A stretch of 64,000 bases of DNA from Lysinibacillus agricola (GTDB lineage: Bacteria; Bacillota; Bacilli; Bacillales_A; Planococcaceae): positions 4,777,501-4,841,500 of the forward strand of contig NZ_CP067341.1 in the NCBI RefSeq assembly GCF_016638705.1. The letters are read 5' to 3'. The notes beneath the pieces were generated by a model that saw only the letters and a program-made list of their open reading frames with translations, made no database searches and was not told where the DNA came from. The translations under genes were made by a program, and so were the position numbers. This document shows positions 35,865-44,285 of the stretch, piece by piece (position 1 is the first letter of the stretch; every line of letters starts with the position of its first letter).

Positions 35865-36216
35865 TAGTCCTCTACCCCCTTAAGCATACTATTAAATAGT
35901 ATATAGATTAATGGGAAATAATACTAGACATTAAAACACAAAGGAAATATTTTACTTAATATTTTGCAGACCGCCAAAAAATGGCGGTCTTTCTGAAGGC
36001 ACGCCATTTTTTGTTTAGAAATAGTAAAAATAAGTGGCGGTATTGTATTACTGACCGCCATTTTTTGGCGTAAACTCACCATTGAAATGGCGTCCTCACT
36101 GATGATACGCTTAAATTAAGCTAAGATAGTATTGTACATAGTTAATTCAAAGTTATAAGTATAGGAACCATTTAAGCTACTAATAAGGGAATTCTTCAAC
36201 ACTGGGAGTGATTGAA
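35865..36216. other. Regulatory and repeat region upstream of comQ
   Basis: No gene. The comQ promoter is expected at 35880-35930 (TACTATTTAATAGTATG palindrome near 35884). Further right are GGCG hairpins (GACCGCCA/TGGCGGTC at 35970-35990), single GGCGGT motifs, and the right inverted repeat at 36053-36089. Confidence 0.55.
36053..36089. repeat. Right inverted repeat bounding the comQXPA segment
   Basis: GACCGCCATTTTTTGGCGTA then AACTCACCATTGAAATG. The reverse complement aligns with 31656-31693. With the left copy it defines a 4,434-bp segment carrying only comQ, comX, comP and comA. Confidence 0.8.
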
Positions 36217-36495
36217 ATGAAAAACGAAGTAAATGAAAATGTTTTAATACTTACAGCTACTTTTTCCTGTACAATTTTTGTCTCTGAAGAAGAAATCACC
36301 ATTAAAAAGCCTTCGAACGAACAACAATATATTGAACAAATAATTATTCATGCCGAGCAACAAGCATATCAAGAAACCTTATCAGAGTATAAAAACAAGT
36401 CTACATTTTCAAATTTTATTTGTGATATTCCAGGATTTGAAGATACTTTTCAACAAAAAGCTGGACACTTTTTATTAAACCATATGGAATTTTAA
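36217..36495 (+). CDS. Hypothetical 92-residue acidic protein
   Basis: The ATG at 36217 is eight bases after GGGAG; a GTG at 36208 overlaps that site and is less likely. The product (MKNEVNENVLILTATFSCTI ...) is soluble and glutamate-rich, without a motif I recognise. The following frame begins inside its 3' end. The two may be one gene broken by a frameshift near 36440-36490, or a small two-gene unit. It lies just outside the right boundary of the com segment. Confidence 0.5.
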   Translation: MKNEVNENVLILTATFSCTIFVSEEEITIKKPSNEQQYIEQIIIHAEQQAYQETLSEYKNKSTFSNFICDIPGFEDTFQQKAGHFLLNHMEF

Positions 36496-36521
36496 GAGCA
36501 GCTGAAGAAAGTCTATCCATT

Positions 36522-36869
36522 TTGCCTTTAGTAAGCCCATTTACCTCTGGTCTGAATATACATACACCTATAATCTATACGTCTCCAAACTATAGTATTA
36601 TAAACGCAAGAAGCACTTGCTCTAACACCACATCTATTGAAAATGCCGCTAAAATAGGCGAAACGGTCGGCTCATCTGATTATCTCAATAATTCAGAATT
36701 AGAAATTGACATTTCCTCTTCAAGAAAATTTACTACTGTGAACGAAGTAAATCGGACACCTAAACGATCTACAGCCAAATTTACTGGAGTTTCCATTAGT
36801 GAAAGTGGTATTTCTTTTAATATTACTACTGCATTTAATATATGGAATAAAGCGTCCATTAAACATTAG
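36522..36869 (+). CDS. Hypothetical 115-residue Ser/Thr-rich protein, possible frameshifted continuation
   Basis: The frame is open from 36441 but has only a TTG at 36522 as a plausible start and no clear ribosome site. The product is rich in Ser, Thr, Asn and Ile (FTSGLNIHTPIIYTSPNYSI, FTGVSISESGISFNITTAFN) and has no recognised motif. Because the open frame overlaps the end of the preceding gene, a one-base shift would join them into a protein of about 225 residues. Confidence 0.35.
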   Translation: MPLVSPFTSGLNIHTPIIYTSPNYSIINARSTCSNTTSIENAAKIGETVGSSDYLNNSELEIDISSSRKFTTVNEVNRTPKRSTAKFTGVSISESGISFNITTAFNIWNKASIKH

Positions 36870-36877
36870 TTTATCCA

Positions 36878-37075
36878 TTTCGCCTTGGCGTAATTATAGC
36901 TTTCGCGCAGAAAACATTTGCCGCTGACGCTTCGCTTTCGCGCAGAAAACATTTGCCGCTGACGCTTCGCTTTCGCGCAGAAAAGATTTGCCGCTGACGC
37001 TTCGCTTTCGCGCAGAAAAGATTTGTAGCTGTCGCTTTGCTTTCGCTACTAAATACATTTGCCGAATGAAGATAA
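36878..37075. repeat. 35-bp tandem array with degenerate ends
   Basis: TTTCGCGCAGAAAACATTTG units begin at 36901, 36936, 36971, 37006 and 37041, exactly 35 bp apart. The left side has a variant of the palindrome module (CGCCTTGGCGTAATTAT), and the right end is TTTGCCGAATGAAGATAAAA, a variant of the gene-end motif. It lies directly after the stop codon at 36869. Confidence 0.9.
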
Positions 37076-37395
37076 AATAACCCTTTAGCAAGTCTCACAT
37101 TTTTTTCGAGCTCCTACTATAAATAATGGGGATGGCACAATTACAGATGTGCTTCCCCTCCTTTATGACGTCCTACCGTTGCTTTAACGAGGCTATCCTT
37201 CACTTCGACCCTTCTATCCGTCACTTTTGTTTCTACAACATAATACAAGGTTCCCACATATTTCGGTCAACACAAAATACTCCCTGATCTATACTAAAGC
37301 AAATTTTCGTTAGGAGTGTCGGGATAGTAACATCCATTACTAAAAGAAATTATTTGAACGCTCAATCATTTATTTACCAGATAATCCTCCGAATC
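37076..37395. other. Intergenic stretch with a second dispersed repeat
   Basis: No gene. CTATCCGTCACTTTTGTTTC (within 37212-37236) is repeated exactly at 46488-46512, and CTTTATGACGT also occurs near both. The remainder shows nothing recognisable. Confidence 0.5.
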
Positions 37396-37429
37396 AAAAA
37401 AGGTGCCTCAAATAACTTTGAGACACCTC
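37396..37429 (-). terminator. Terminator of the siderophore-uptake operon
   Basis: AGGTGCCTCAAA pairs with TTTGAGACACCT, followed by T6 on the minus strand. Confidence 0.88.
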
Positions 37430-37436
37430 TACATTA

Positions 37437-37751
37437 TTAACCTTTTACATAATAAACTTCTTGACCGCTTTCGATGATGTGTTCGGGTTTCGGTTTACCA
37501 GCACTTGCTTTATGACCAGCAATATGCTCAGGGCTCTTCTCCCAGTTTTTCCATGCTTCTTCTGATTCCCAACGAACCACAATTAGCACTTCCTCATCAC
37601 CACGGCGTACTTTTTTTACAAGTACTTGCTTATCAATAAAGCCCGGTTGTTGTTCAAGCAATGTTGGACCATCTTTTTTGGCACCAAAACGCTCAACAAC
37701 TTTATCCGAATTACCTTCCGTCACGACAATCCGTTTAATTTGTACAAACAT
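37437..37751 (-). CDS. Heme-degrading monooxygenase-like (HmoA/IsdG fold)
   Basis: A 104-residue ABM-fold protein of the size of HmoA/HmoB and IsdG. Relevant residues are W in WESEEAWKNWEKSPEH, followed by IAGHKAS, where His is the expected heme ligand. It would open heme to release iron. It is the last gene of the Fur-controlled uptake operon, one base after the substrate-binding protein gene, which supports a role in iron acquisition. Other ABM monooxygenases share the fold, so the exact substrate is inferred. Confidence 0.82.
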   Translation of the reverse strand: MFVQIKRIVVTEGNSDKVVERFGAKKDGPTLLEQQPGFIDKQVLVKKVRRGDEEVLIVVRWESEEAWKNWEKSPEHIAGHKASAGKPKPEHIIESGQEVYYVKG

Positions 37752-37752
37752 A

Positions 37753-38763
37753 TTAGTTAAAAGCCTTTAAAACGTCATCTACTTTTTGAGTTTCAGAAGT
37801 TAAACCGCCACCAGATAAATACCAAACTTGTGGATCTAAATAGAAGATTTTACCGTTTTTAGCAGCGTTCGTTGCTCCAACGATTTCGTTTTCAATCGCA
37901 GCTTTTGTACCAGATTCACCTTCTGGATTTACAGCAGCATCACGGTCAACTACAAATAGGATATCTGGGTTTGTATCACGCACATATTCAAATGATGCGG
38001 TAGCACCGTGTGTAGAAGCTTCAATTTTTTCATCAGCAGCTTTTACACCATATACGTCATGGATAACACCGAAACGTGAACCAGGACCATATGCAGATAA
38101 TGAACCTTCATTTGCTAGAACGATTAAAGCTTTTTCTTCAGCTGAAGCTGTTTTAGCTTTAACTTCCTCTACTTTTGCTTCATATGCAGCAAATGCATCA
38201 GCAGCTTCTTTTTCTTTACCAAAGATTTTACCAGCTAATTCTGTTTTTTCTTTAAATGACTCCACGAAATTTTTATCATCTACACCTACATATACAGTTG
38301 GCGCAATTTTAGATAATTCATCGTAAGCTGATGCTTGACGACCAGAGATGAAAATAATATCTGGATTCATTGAAGAGATTGCTTCAAAATCAGGCTCTTT
38401 TAAAGAACCAACATTCACATAAGTTGTATCAGTATATTTGCTTAAGTATTCAGGAACTGATTTTTGTGGAAGACCCGCAATTTTAACATCTAAAGCATCT
38501 AAAGTATCAAGGAAACCATAGTCAAATACAACAACATTTTCTGGAATTTTATCAAGAGTTACTTCTTTGAAATTATCTTCACCGTCTTTAATAGCTGGGA
38601 TTGTAATTGGGTAAGTTGAAGCCTCTTCTTTTTGCTCTTCAGCAGGCTTACTATCAGTTTTAGAACCTGTATCCTCTTTTTTTGCATCGTCCTTTGAGCC
38701 GCAAGCAGCTAATACTAATAGCATCATCGCCATTAATACAGTAAGTAATTTCCAATTTTTCAT
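37753..38763 (-). CDS. yclQ: Siderophore-binding lipoprotein (YclQ/FpuA-like)
   Basis: A 336-residue lipoprotein with lipobox LLVLAACGSK (C21), then a charged linker (residues about 22-50) and a helical-backbone class III binding fold. EVTLDKIPENVVVFDYGFLDTLDALDV and LKEPDFEAISSMNPDIIFISGRQA are typical of the CeuE/YclQ group for petrobactin and catecholates. It delivers the ferric siderophore to the YclNO permease. The gene is fourth of five in the operon. The exact siderophore is inferred from similarity. Confidence 0.88.
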   Translation of the reverse strand: MKNWKLLTVLMAMMLLVLAACGSKDDAKKEDTGSKTDSKPAEEQKEEASTYPITIPAIKDGEDNFKEVTLDKIPENVVVFDYGFLDTLDALDVKIAGLPQKSVPEYLSKYTDTTYVNVGSLKEPDFEAISSMNPDIIFISGRQASAYDELSKIAPTVYVGVDDKNFVESFKEKTELAGKIFGKEKEAADAFAAYEAKVEEVKAKTASAEEKALIVLANEGSLSAYGPGSRFGVIHDVYGVKAADEKIEASTHGATASFEYVRDTNPDILFVVDRDAAVNPEGESGTKAAIENEIVGATNAAKNGKIFYLDPQVWYLSGGGLTSETQKVDDVLKAFN

Positions 38764-38827
38764 TGTAAAATTGCTCCTTTAAATTTATTTTATAGTTAAT
38801 AGATGGTCATTCAATCTTTACCATTTT

Positions 38828-39589
38828 TTATGCGTTAAAATAGACACAAATGCGACAGCCATCCTGTTCTTGAACAGGAATGTCCATATCATAGATTTCC
38901 TTTAAAGCATCTGAATTAATGATGTCATTTGTTGGACCGTCTTTGACAACACGTCCATTCTTTAAAGCAACGATATGATCAGAATATACAGAAGCAAAGT
39001 TAATATCGTGTAATACGATGACAACTGTTTTTCCTAGTTCATCAACTAGCTTTCGCAGAATCTTCATGATTTGCACAGAGTGCTTCATGTCCAAGTTGTT
39101 AAGCGGCTCATCAAGCAGAATATAATCTGTATCCTGTGCGATAACCATTGCGATAAACGCACGTTGACGTTGACCGCCCGATAATTCATCCAAATAATCA
39201 TGTTGAAGATCATCTAAATTCATATATTGAATTGCTTCGTCTACCTTTAGCTCATCCTCTGGCTTTAAATTCCCTTTTGAATAAGGGAAACGCCCGAATG
39301 AAACAAGCTCACGAATTGTTAGTCTGACATTCATATAGTTCGATTGCTTTAAAATCGATACACGCTTTGCGAAGTCATCTGATTTCCAACGACGTACATC
39401 TGACTTGTCGAGTAATACTTCCCCAGTATCTGCATTAAGTAAACGGCTTACCATTGAAAGCAATGTTGATTTACCTGCACCATTTGGTCCGATAAAAGAC
39501 GTAATTTTCCCTGGTGCAACGTCTACACTGACATCTTGAATGACCGGTTTTTTTCCAAAATACTTGGTAAGTTCTTTTACTTGGATCAT
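38828..39589 (-). CDS. yclP: Siderophore ABC transporter ATPase (YclP-like)
   Basis: A 253-residue FecE-type ATPase. Walker A GPNGAGKSTL, Q-loop ILKQSNYMNVRLT, signature LSGGQRQRAFIAM, Walker B DYILLDEPLNNLDM and H-loop VLHDINFAS are all intact. Its ATG overlaps the stop of the yclO-like gene by four bases. Confidence 0.93.
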   Translation of the reverse strand: MIQVKELTKYFGKKPVIQDVSVDVAPGKITSFIGPNGAGKSTLLSMVSRLLNADTGEVLLDKSDVRRWKSDDFAKRVSILKQSNYMNVRLTIRELVSFGRFPYSKGNLKPEDELKVDEAIQYMNLDDLQHDYLDELSGGQRQRAFIAMVIAQDTDYILLDEPLNNLDMKHSVQIMKILRKLVDELGKTVVIVLHDINFASVYSDHIVALKNGRVVKDGPTNDIINSDALKEIYDMDIPVQEQDGCRICVYFNA

Positions 39590-40539
39590 CCCGCTGACCT
39601 ACTTTCCTTCAATAATAAGTAGATGAAGTATACGCCACCTACAAAGTTTATAATAACGCTGAGTGTTGTATCGAAGTTAAAAATACGTTCGACCATCCAC
39701 TGTCCACCGACTAAAGCAACAATACTCATTACACAAGACCCTGCGATTAACACAGAATGCTTGTACGTCTTGAAAAATTGATACGATAAATTCGCTACGA
39801 TTAAACCAAAGAATGTAATTGGTCCAACAAGAGCTGTAGACACGGCAATTAATACCGAAGAAACTATGAGCATGCGCTGTACAAGCTTATCATATGGTAC
39901 CCCTAAATTAATTGCTGTATCACGCCCAAGAGACATTACGTCTAATTGACTCATATGACGCCAGCCATAAATAAAGGTAATGAGTATGACGACACCTGCA
40001 AGCCATACCAAATCCGAATTAACATTGTTAAAGCTTGCAAACATTTTACTTTGTAAGCTTAAAAATTCATTCGGATCAATCAATACTTGGAAGAATGTTG
40101 TTACGCTTCCTAAAAATGTTCCGACAATCATGCCGACGAGCAGCAAGAAATAAATCGGACGTTTTCCTTCCTTGAACAATACACGATAGAAAATTAACGC
40201 AAAGACAATCATCGCTGTAACAGCAAGTAAAAAATTGTATTGAGCGTTAATTACGAATACCGACATAGAACCAAAGAAGTAGAAGATGATTGTTTGAACC
40301 ATCAAATATAAAGCATCGAGTCCCATTACACTTGGCGTTAAAATACGGTTATGTGTAATCGTTTGGAAGACCACGGTTGAATATGCAATCGCAATCCCTG
40401 TTAACGACATCGCTACCACTTTAATAAGGCGGCGTGGGAACGCATAATGGTAGTTGCCATTTAGCTCATAAAATACATACAGTAAGATAAAGACTACTGC
40501 GAGACCTAATAAAACCAACATCTTTGTACGATTACGCAT
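39586..40539 (-). CDS. yclO: Siderophore ABC transporter permease (YclO-like)
   Basis: A 317-residue FecCD/BtuC-type permease with about nine hydrophobic segments. It contains the family segments DVMSLGRDTAINLGVPYDKL and STALVGPITFFGLIVANLSY. The start is ATG 40539, after GGGGGAAAG; a longer frame upstream has no ribosome site. It overlaps the yclN-like gene by eight bases. Confidence 0.92.
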   Translation of the reverse strand: MRNRTKMLVLLGLAVVFILLYVFYELNGNYHYAFPRRLIKVVAMSLTGIAIAYSTVVFQTITHNRILTPSVMGLDALYLMVQTIIFYFFGSMSVFVINAQYNFLLAVTAMIVFALIFYRVLFKEGKRPIYFLLLVGMIVGTFLGSVTTFFQVLIDPNEFLSLQSKMFASFNNVNSDLVWLAGVVILITFIYGWRHMSQLDVMSLGRDTAINLGVPYDKLVQRMLIVSSVLIAVSTALVGPITFFGLIVANLSYQFFKTYKHSVLIAGSCVMSIVALVGGQWMVERIFNFDTTLSVIINFVGGVYFIYLLLKESRSAG

Positions 40540-41482
40540 ATGCTTTCCCCCTAAACAACATAAATAGGAAGATCGCACTTCCGATGACGCCGACCGTCAT
40601 ACTAATCGGAATTTCATAAGGGAAAATCAGCACACGCCCTATTATGTCGCAGAATAATAAGAACGACATACCTAGTAAAGCTGTATGAGGCAATGTCTTA
40701 GCAAGGTTATCCCCTTTGAACAGCGAAATTATATTTGGAATGATTAAACCAAGGAATGGAATCACACCAACAGTTAGCACCACTGTCGTTGAAATAAGTG
40801 CTACTAACACTAAACCTAAATTCACAACGAATTTGTAAGAAAGACCAAGGTTTTTGGCAAAATCCTCACCCATCCCAGCCACTGTGAAACGATTTGCATA
40901 AATGTAAGCTATAATCAGCACGGGTACACTTATGTATAAAAGCTCATATCGACCTTTCATCATTAATGAGAAATCTCCTTGTAACCATGCAGAAATGTTT
41001 TGGATAATATCCGCCTTATACGCAAAGAACGTTGTAATCGACGAAAGGATATTCCCAAACATTAAGCCAATAAGCGGTATAAAGATCGCATCTTTAAACT
41101 TTATTCGATTTAATATTTGCATAAACAATAATGTGCCGGCTAAAGCAAATATGAAAGCGAAGGAAATTTTTTGAAAGTACGTGACATTTGTGAAAAACAT
41201 CATCGAAATTAGTACACCCAACTTTGTGGCATCTAAAGTACCTGCTGTCGTTGGTGACACGAACTTATTCCTACTTAAGCTTTGCATAATTAAACCAGCA
41301 ATACTCATACCTGCTCCTGCTAACAAAATTGCTACAAGTCTTGGTATACGACTAATAAAGAATAGTCTAGTTTCTTCTGATCCGAAGTCTAAAAGGTCAC
41401 TAGGTTTAATATTCACTACACCGATAAATAGTGACACAATTGACAACACTACAGTTGCTGTTAAAAGATATCTTATTTTCAT
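40532..41482 (-). CDS. yclN: Siderophore ABC transporter permease (YclN-like)
   Basis: A 316-residue FecCD-type permease, first gene of the operon. It shows the family motif pair RLVAILLAGAGMSIAGLIMQ and GVIPFLGLIIPNIISL, plus MGEDFAKNLGLSY. I start it at ATG 41482, six bases after GGGG; the in-frame ATG at 41503 has no ribosome site. Two Fur-like sites lie upstream. Together with the next three genes it has the same order as B. subtilis yclNOPQ (petrobactin uptake). Confidence 0.92.
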   Translation of the reverse strand: MKIRYLLTATVVLSIVSLFIGVVNIKPSDLLDFGSEETRLFFISRIPRLVAILLAGAGMSIAGLIMQSLSRNKFVSPTTAGTLDATKLGVLISMMFFTNVTYFQKISFAFIFALAGTLLFMQILNRIKFKDAIFIPLIGLMFGNILSSITTFFAYKADIIQNISAWLQGDFSLMMKGRYELLYISVPVLIIAYIYANRFTVAGMGEDFAKNLGLSYKFVVNLGLVLVALISTTVVLTVGVIPFLGLIIPNIISLFKGDNLAKTLPHTALLGMSFLLFCDIIGRVLIFPYEIPISMTVGVIGSAIFLFMLFRGKAYA

Positions 41483-41527
41483 TGTAATCCCCGGTAGATT
41501 CATTTTTGCTCGTAATTCATTCTCTAG

Positions 41528-41542
41528 TGAAAATGATTATCA
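41528..41542. promoter_or_regulatory. Fur box upstream of yclN
   Basis: TGAAAATGATTATCA matches the 7-1-7 Fur consensus TGATAATnATTATCA with one mismatch, 46 bp before the yclN start. Adjacent TGAGAATCG on the other strand suggests overlapping sites. Confidence 0.8.
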
Positions 41543-41594
41543 CTACTCACGATTCTCATTATAAGCATGTTTGTATTCTCAGTCAACCTTCAAT

Positions 41595-41609
41595 TGAGAA
41601 TTGTTCTCG
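41595..41609. promoter_or_regulatory. Second Fur-like box
   Basis: TGAGAATTGTTCTCG is a 7-1-7-type palindrome 67 bp from the first site. Two sites are consistent with tight iron repression. Confidence 0.65.
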
Positions 41610-41710
41610 TTTTATTCGATAATCCTTAAAAAACAAGCTTAAGTAACGGAATATCTGCGATTCCAATCATTTTTCGAAGTTGAATATTTCTACCTTTTTA
41701 AACAAATAAA

Positions 41711-41748
41711 AAAGATGATTGAGAATAGAACACCAATTATCCCTCAAT
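41711..41748 (-). terminator. Terminator of the YkvI-like gene
   Basis: GATTGAG pairs with CTCAATC across a long loop. The minus strand continues CTTTTTTATT. Confidence 0.65.
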
Positions 41749-41759
41749 CACCTTATCAA

Positions 41760-42812
41760 TTATGCTATTCGTCGAATTCCTCTTAACCACGCAAAAATAA
41801 TTAAAACTACCAATATAAAACCGACATACCCCATTACAGCATATAACTTTGCTACAAGTGTTGTAAAACCAGCAAGACTTGCTAGAAAGCTCAAACCTCC
41901 GATAAAAACGGCAGCTACTTTAAAACTAGGCTTACTAGGTTTTAAAAATCTTACCAAGAATGAATAGAACATTCCCACCGCTGTATTATAAATCATCCCT
42001 AATAGGGAAATGGACATTAGTAGACCGACTAGAGGATGAATTTCATTTGCTAAGGCTAGCATCGGTATATCAATACCAACGATGACATTCATTTTTGCAA
42101 GAAGGGAAAGGTTAATAAGTAGAATTAAAGCTCCTAGCAAAATCCCGCCAATAATGCCTCCCATCCCTGCAACTTTTTCATTGCGGATAGATCCACACAT
42201 AACAGTTAAAAGCGAAAAACACACACCTATATTAAAAGACATATACAGTAATGCCGTAACCCACCAGCTTTTAGAACTTACTTGTGCTTGTTGTGCGATA
42301 ACAGCTTGTTCTACAAAGGTTAAATCCATCGTAGCTAATGAATAGACAGCTATTATTGATACAATTGTTAGTAGATAGGGTGTGGCAATAGCAATAATGT
42401 TTATGATGCTTTTCACATTCATCATAACTGTCGCTATCGTAAGTACAATCATACAAATACTTCCTAGCCAAACTGGTAGTCCAAACATTTGCTGAAAAGT
42501 AGCACCTGCTCCTGCAAACATAATTACCGCTACACCAAATAAGAAGAGCGACAGTAAATAATCCATCACCAAACCTACAGCATTACCTGAAATTTGATAA
42601 ATTAAATCCTTGTGCGATGTCGTACGCAACCTTGAGCTAATTTGAGCAATGCACATTCCTACTAAGGCAAATCCAAATGTAGCGATAAGTGCACCATAAA
42701 TTCCATGAAAGCCGTAGCTCGTAAAATATAGTACGATTTCCTGTCCTGATGCAAATCCCGCACCGACGATAATTCCTACATAGGCACCACCGATTTGTAA
42801 ACTTTTTTTCAA
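41760..42812 (-). CDS. YkvI-type membrane transporter
   Basis: A 350-residue membrane protein with about ten hydrophobic segments. The N-terminus GGAYVGIIVGAGFASGQEIVLYF is the broken-helix start of the APC/LeuT superfamily seen in B. subtilis YkvI. It may carry an amino acid or similar solute with Na; the substrate is unknown. It is monocistronic. An expanded family A element begins just upstream, and the frame of that array reads close to the gene start. Confidence 0.85.
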   Translation of the reverse strand: MKKSLQIGGAYVGIIVGAGFASGQEIVLYFTSYGFHGIYGALIATFGFALVGMCIAQISSRLRTTSHKDLIYQISGNAVGLVMDYLLSLFLFGVAVIMFAGAGATFQQMFGLPVWLGSICMIVLTIATVMMNVKSIINIIAIATPYLLTIVSIIAVYSLATMDLTFVEQAVIAQQAQVSSKSWWVTALLYMSFNIGVCFSLLTVMCGSIRNEKVAGMGGIIGGILLGALILLINLSLLAKMNVIVGIDIPMLALANEIHPLVGLLMSISLLGMIYNTAVGMFYSFLVRFLKPSKPSFKVAAVFIGGLSFLASLAGFTTLVAKLYAVMGYVGFILVVLIIFAWLRGIRRIA

Positions 42813-42861
42813 TCAGTTCTCTCCCTGTTTATCCTATTATTGGGATCATCACCAAAACGTG

Positions 42862-43105
42862 TGGTTGATTTCCGTTCCGACTGGGCGCTTTGTTGTTGCT
42901 GTCGCTTCGCTTTCGCACAGATAAAACATTGTTGCTGTCGCTTCGCTTTCGCACAGATAAAACATTGTTGCTGTCGCTTCGCTTTCGCACAGATAAAACA
43001 TTGTTGCTGTCGCTTCGCTTTCGCACAGATAAAACAATTGCTGCCGCTTCGCTTTCGCACAGAGCAAAGCTTCCTGGGGGCGCCCAGCCTCCACTCCAAT
43101 CAACT
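42862..43105. repeat. Family A element, reverse orientation, five 36-bp units
   Basis: It begins GGTTGATTTCCGTTCCGACT and ends CAGCCTCCACTCCAATCAAC. GTCGCTTCGCTTTCGCACAG units start at 42901, 42937, 42973 and 43009, with a variant at 43045, an exact 36-bp period. Then AAGCTTCCTGGGGGCGCCCA jumps directly to the end, so the core (CATCTGTGACGC) is missing. It fills the gap between the YkvI-like and menC genes. Confidence 0.93.
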
Positions 43106-43156
43106 TATTTACATAGTAGACGTTTTACCAAAAGTCATCCACAACTTTTGAACCTA

Positions 43157-44263
43157 TTATTGATAGACCTTCTTGCTAATTGTTAATTCATCAATTACCT
43201 TCCTATTAGGCGTATATCCAATTCCAGCCGTTTGTGGCACACGAATATAACCATCCTCTACAATTACTTCAGGTGTAATGATATCCTCATACCAATAATG
43301 ACTAGAGCCTGCAGTATCCCCAGGCAATACAAAATTAGTGAGTGATGTTAATGCAATATTATGCGCTCGTCCGATTCCTGCCTCTAACATACCGCCACAC
43401 CAAACGGGAATATTATTTTCTTTACATAAATCATGAATTCTCCGGGCTTCCGTTAATCCGCCTACGCGCCCTATTTTGATATTAATAACACCACAGCTAC
43501 CAAGCTCTATCGCTTTTCGAGCATCTTCATAGGAGGTGATACTCTCATCTAAACAAATAGACGTTTTTAATTTTCGCTGTAGCTTAGCATGATCAACAAT
43601 ATCATCTACTGCTAATGGCTGCTCAATCATTAATAGATTAAATACATCCAGTTGCTGCAATACATCCATATCGTTCAATGTATACGCAGAATTAGCATCT
43701 ACCATCAATGGCAGATCTGGCATTTCAGCTCGAATGGCACGAATAACTTCTACATCGTGGTCTGGCTTAATTTTCACTTTTACTCGTTTATAGCCTTTAA
43801 TTACATGAGCTTTTAATAAATCTATTAATGCTTCTGTAGAAGATTGAATCCCTACGCTTACGCCTACCTCTATTCGCTCCTTATCCCCGCCTAACGCTTG
43901 AGCAAGTGATTGTTTTGTTTGCTGAGCATAAATATCCCATACAGCCCCTTCAATAGAGGCCTTCGCCATACAATTACGACGAATAGAGGAAAACAAAGCA
44001 CTTACCTCATCTGGATGCCCAATCTCTTTATGTAACAAGATGGGTATCAAAAAATCTTCAAGCATATGCCATGTTGTTTTTAATGTCTCCTCTGTATACC
44101 AAGGTGCTACAAAGGCAACAGCCTCTCCCCATCCTACAGTTCCTGATTGATCTCTCGCCTCTATAAGTAAAAACTCTTTTTCATCAATTGTACCGAAACT
44201 CGTTGTAAATGGTGCTTTCATGGGCATTTTTATATGTCTAACTGTAATCTGTTCTAGTTTCAC
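43157..44263 (-). CDS. menC: N-succinylamino acid racemase / o-succinylbenzoate synthase
   Basis: A 368-residue enolase-superfamily enzyme of the NSAR/OSBS group. The acid/base lysines are K164 in the KVKIK motif and K263 ([10 protein letters not shown]). Metal ligands are D189 (MVDANSAY), E214 (MIEQPL) and D239 (CLDES). In this family the same enzyme can make o-succinylbenzoate or racemise N-succinylamino acids. The next genes encode a GNAT protein and an M20 hydrolase, and no men genes are present, so the racemase role fits better. The symbol reflects the family and not a proven menaquinone role. Confidence 0.9.
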   Translation of the reverse strand: MKLEQITVRHIKMPMKAPFTTSFGTIDEKEFLLIEARDQSGTVGWGEAVAFVAPWYTEETLKTTWHMLEDFLIPILLHKEIGHPDEVSALFSSIRRNCMAKASIEGAVWDIYAQQTKQSLAQALGGDKERIEVGVSVGIQSSTEALIDLLKAHVIKGYKRVKVKIKPDHDVEVIRAIRAEMPDLPLMVDANSAYTLNDMDVLQQLDVFNLLMIEQPLAVDDIVDHAKLQRKLKTSICLDESITSYEDARKAIELGSCGVINIKIGRVGGLTEARRIHDLCKENNIPVWCGGMLEAGIGRAHNIALTSLTNFVLPGDTAGSSHYWYEDIITPEVIVEDGYIRVPQTAGIGYTPNRKVIDELTISKKVYQ

Positions 44264-44285
44264 AAAATTTCACTCCTTATTCTTA

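Noticed and set aside
42829..43186. Frames of 65-103 codons over the 42862 element
   Set aside because: Same cause: five 36-bp units read in several frames on both strands, no ribosome site.
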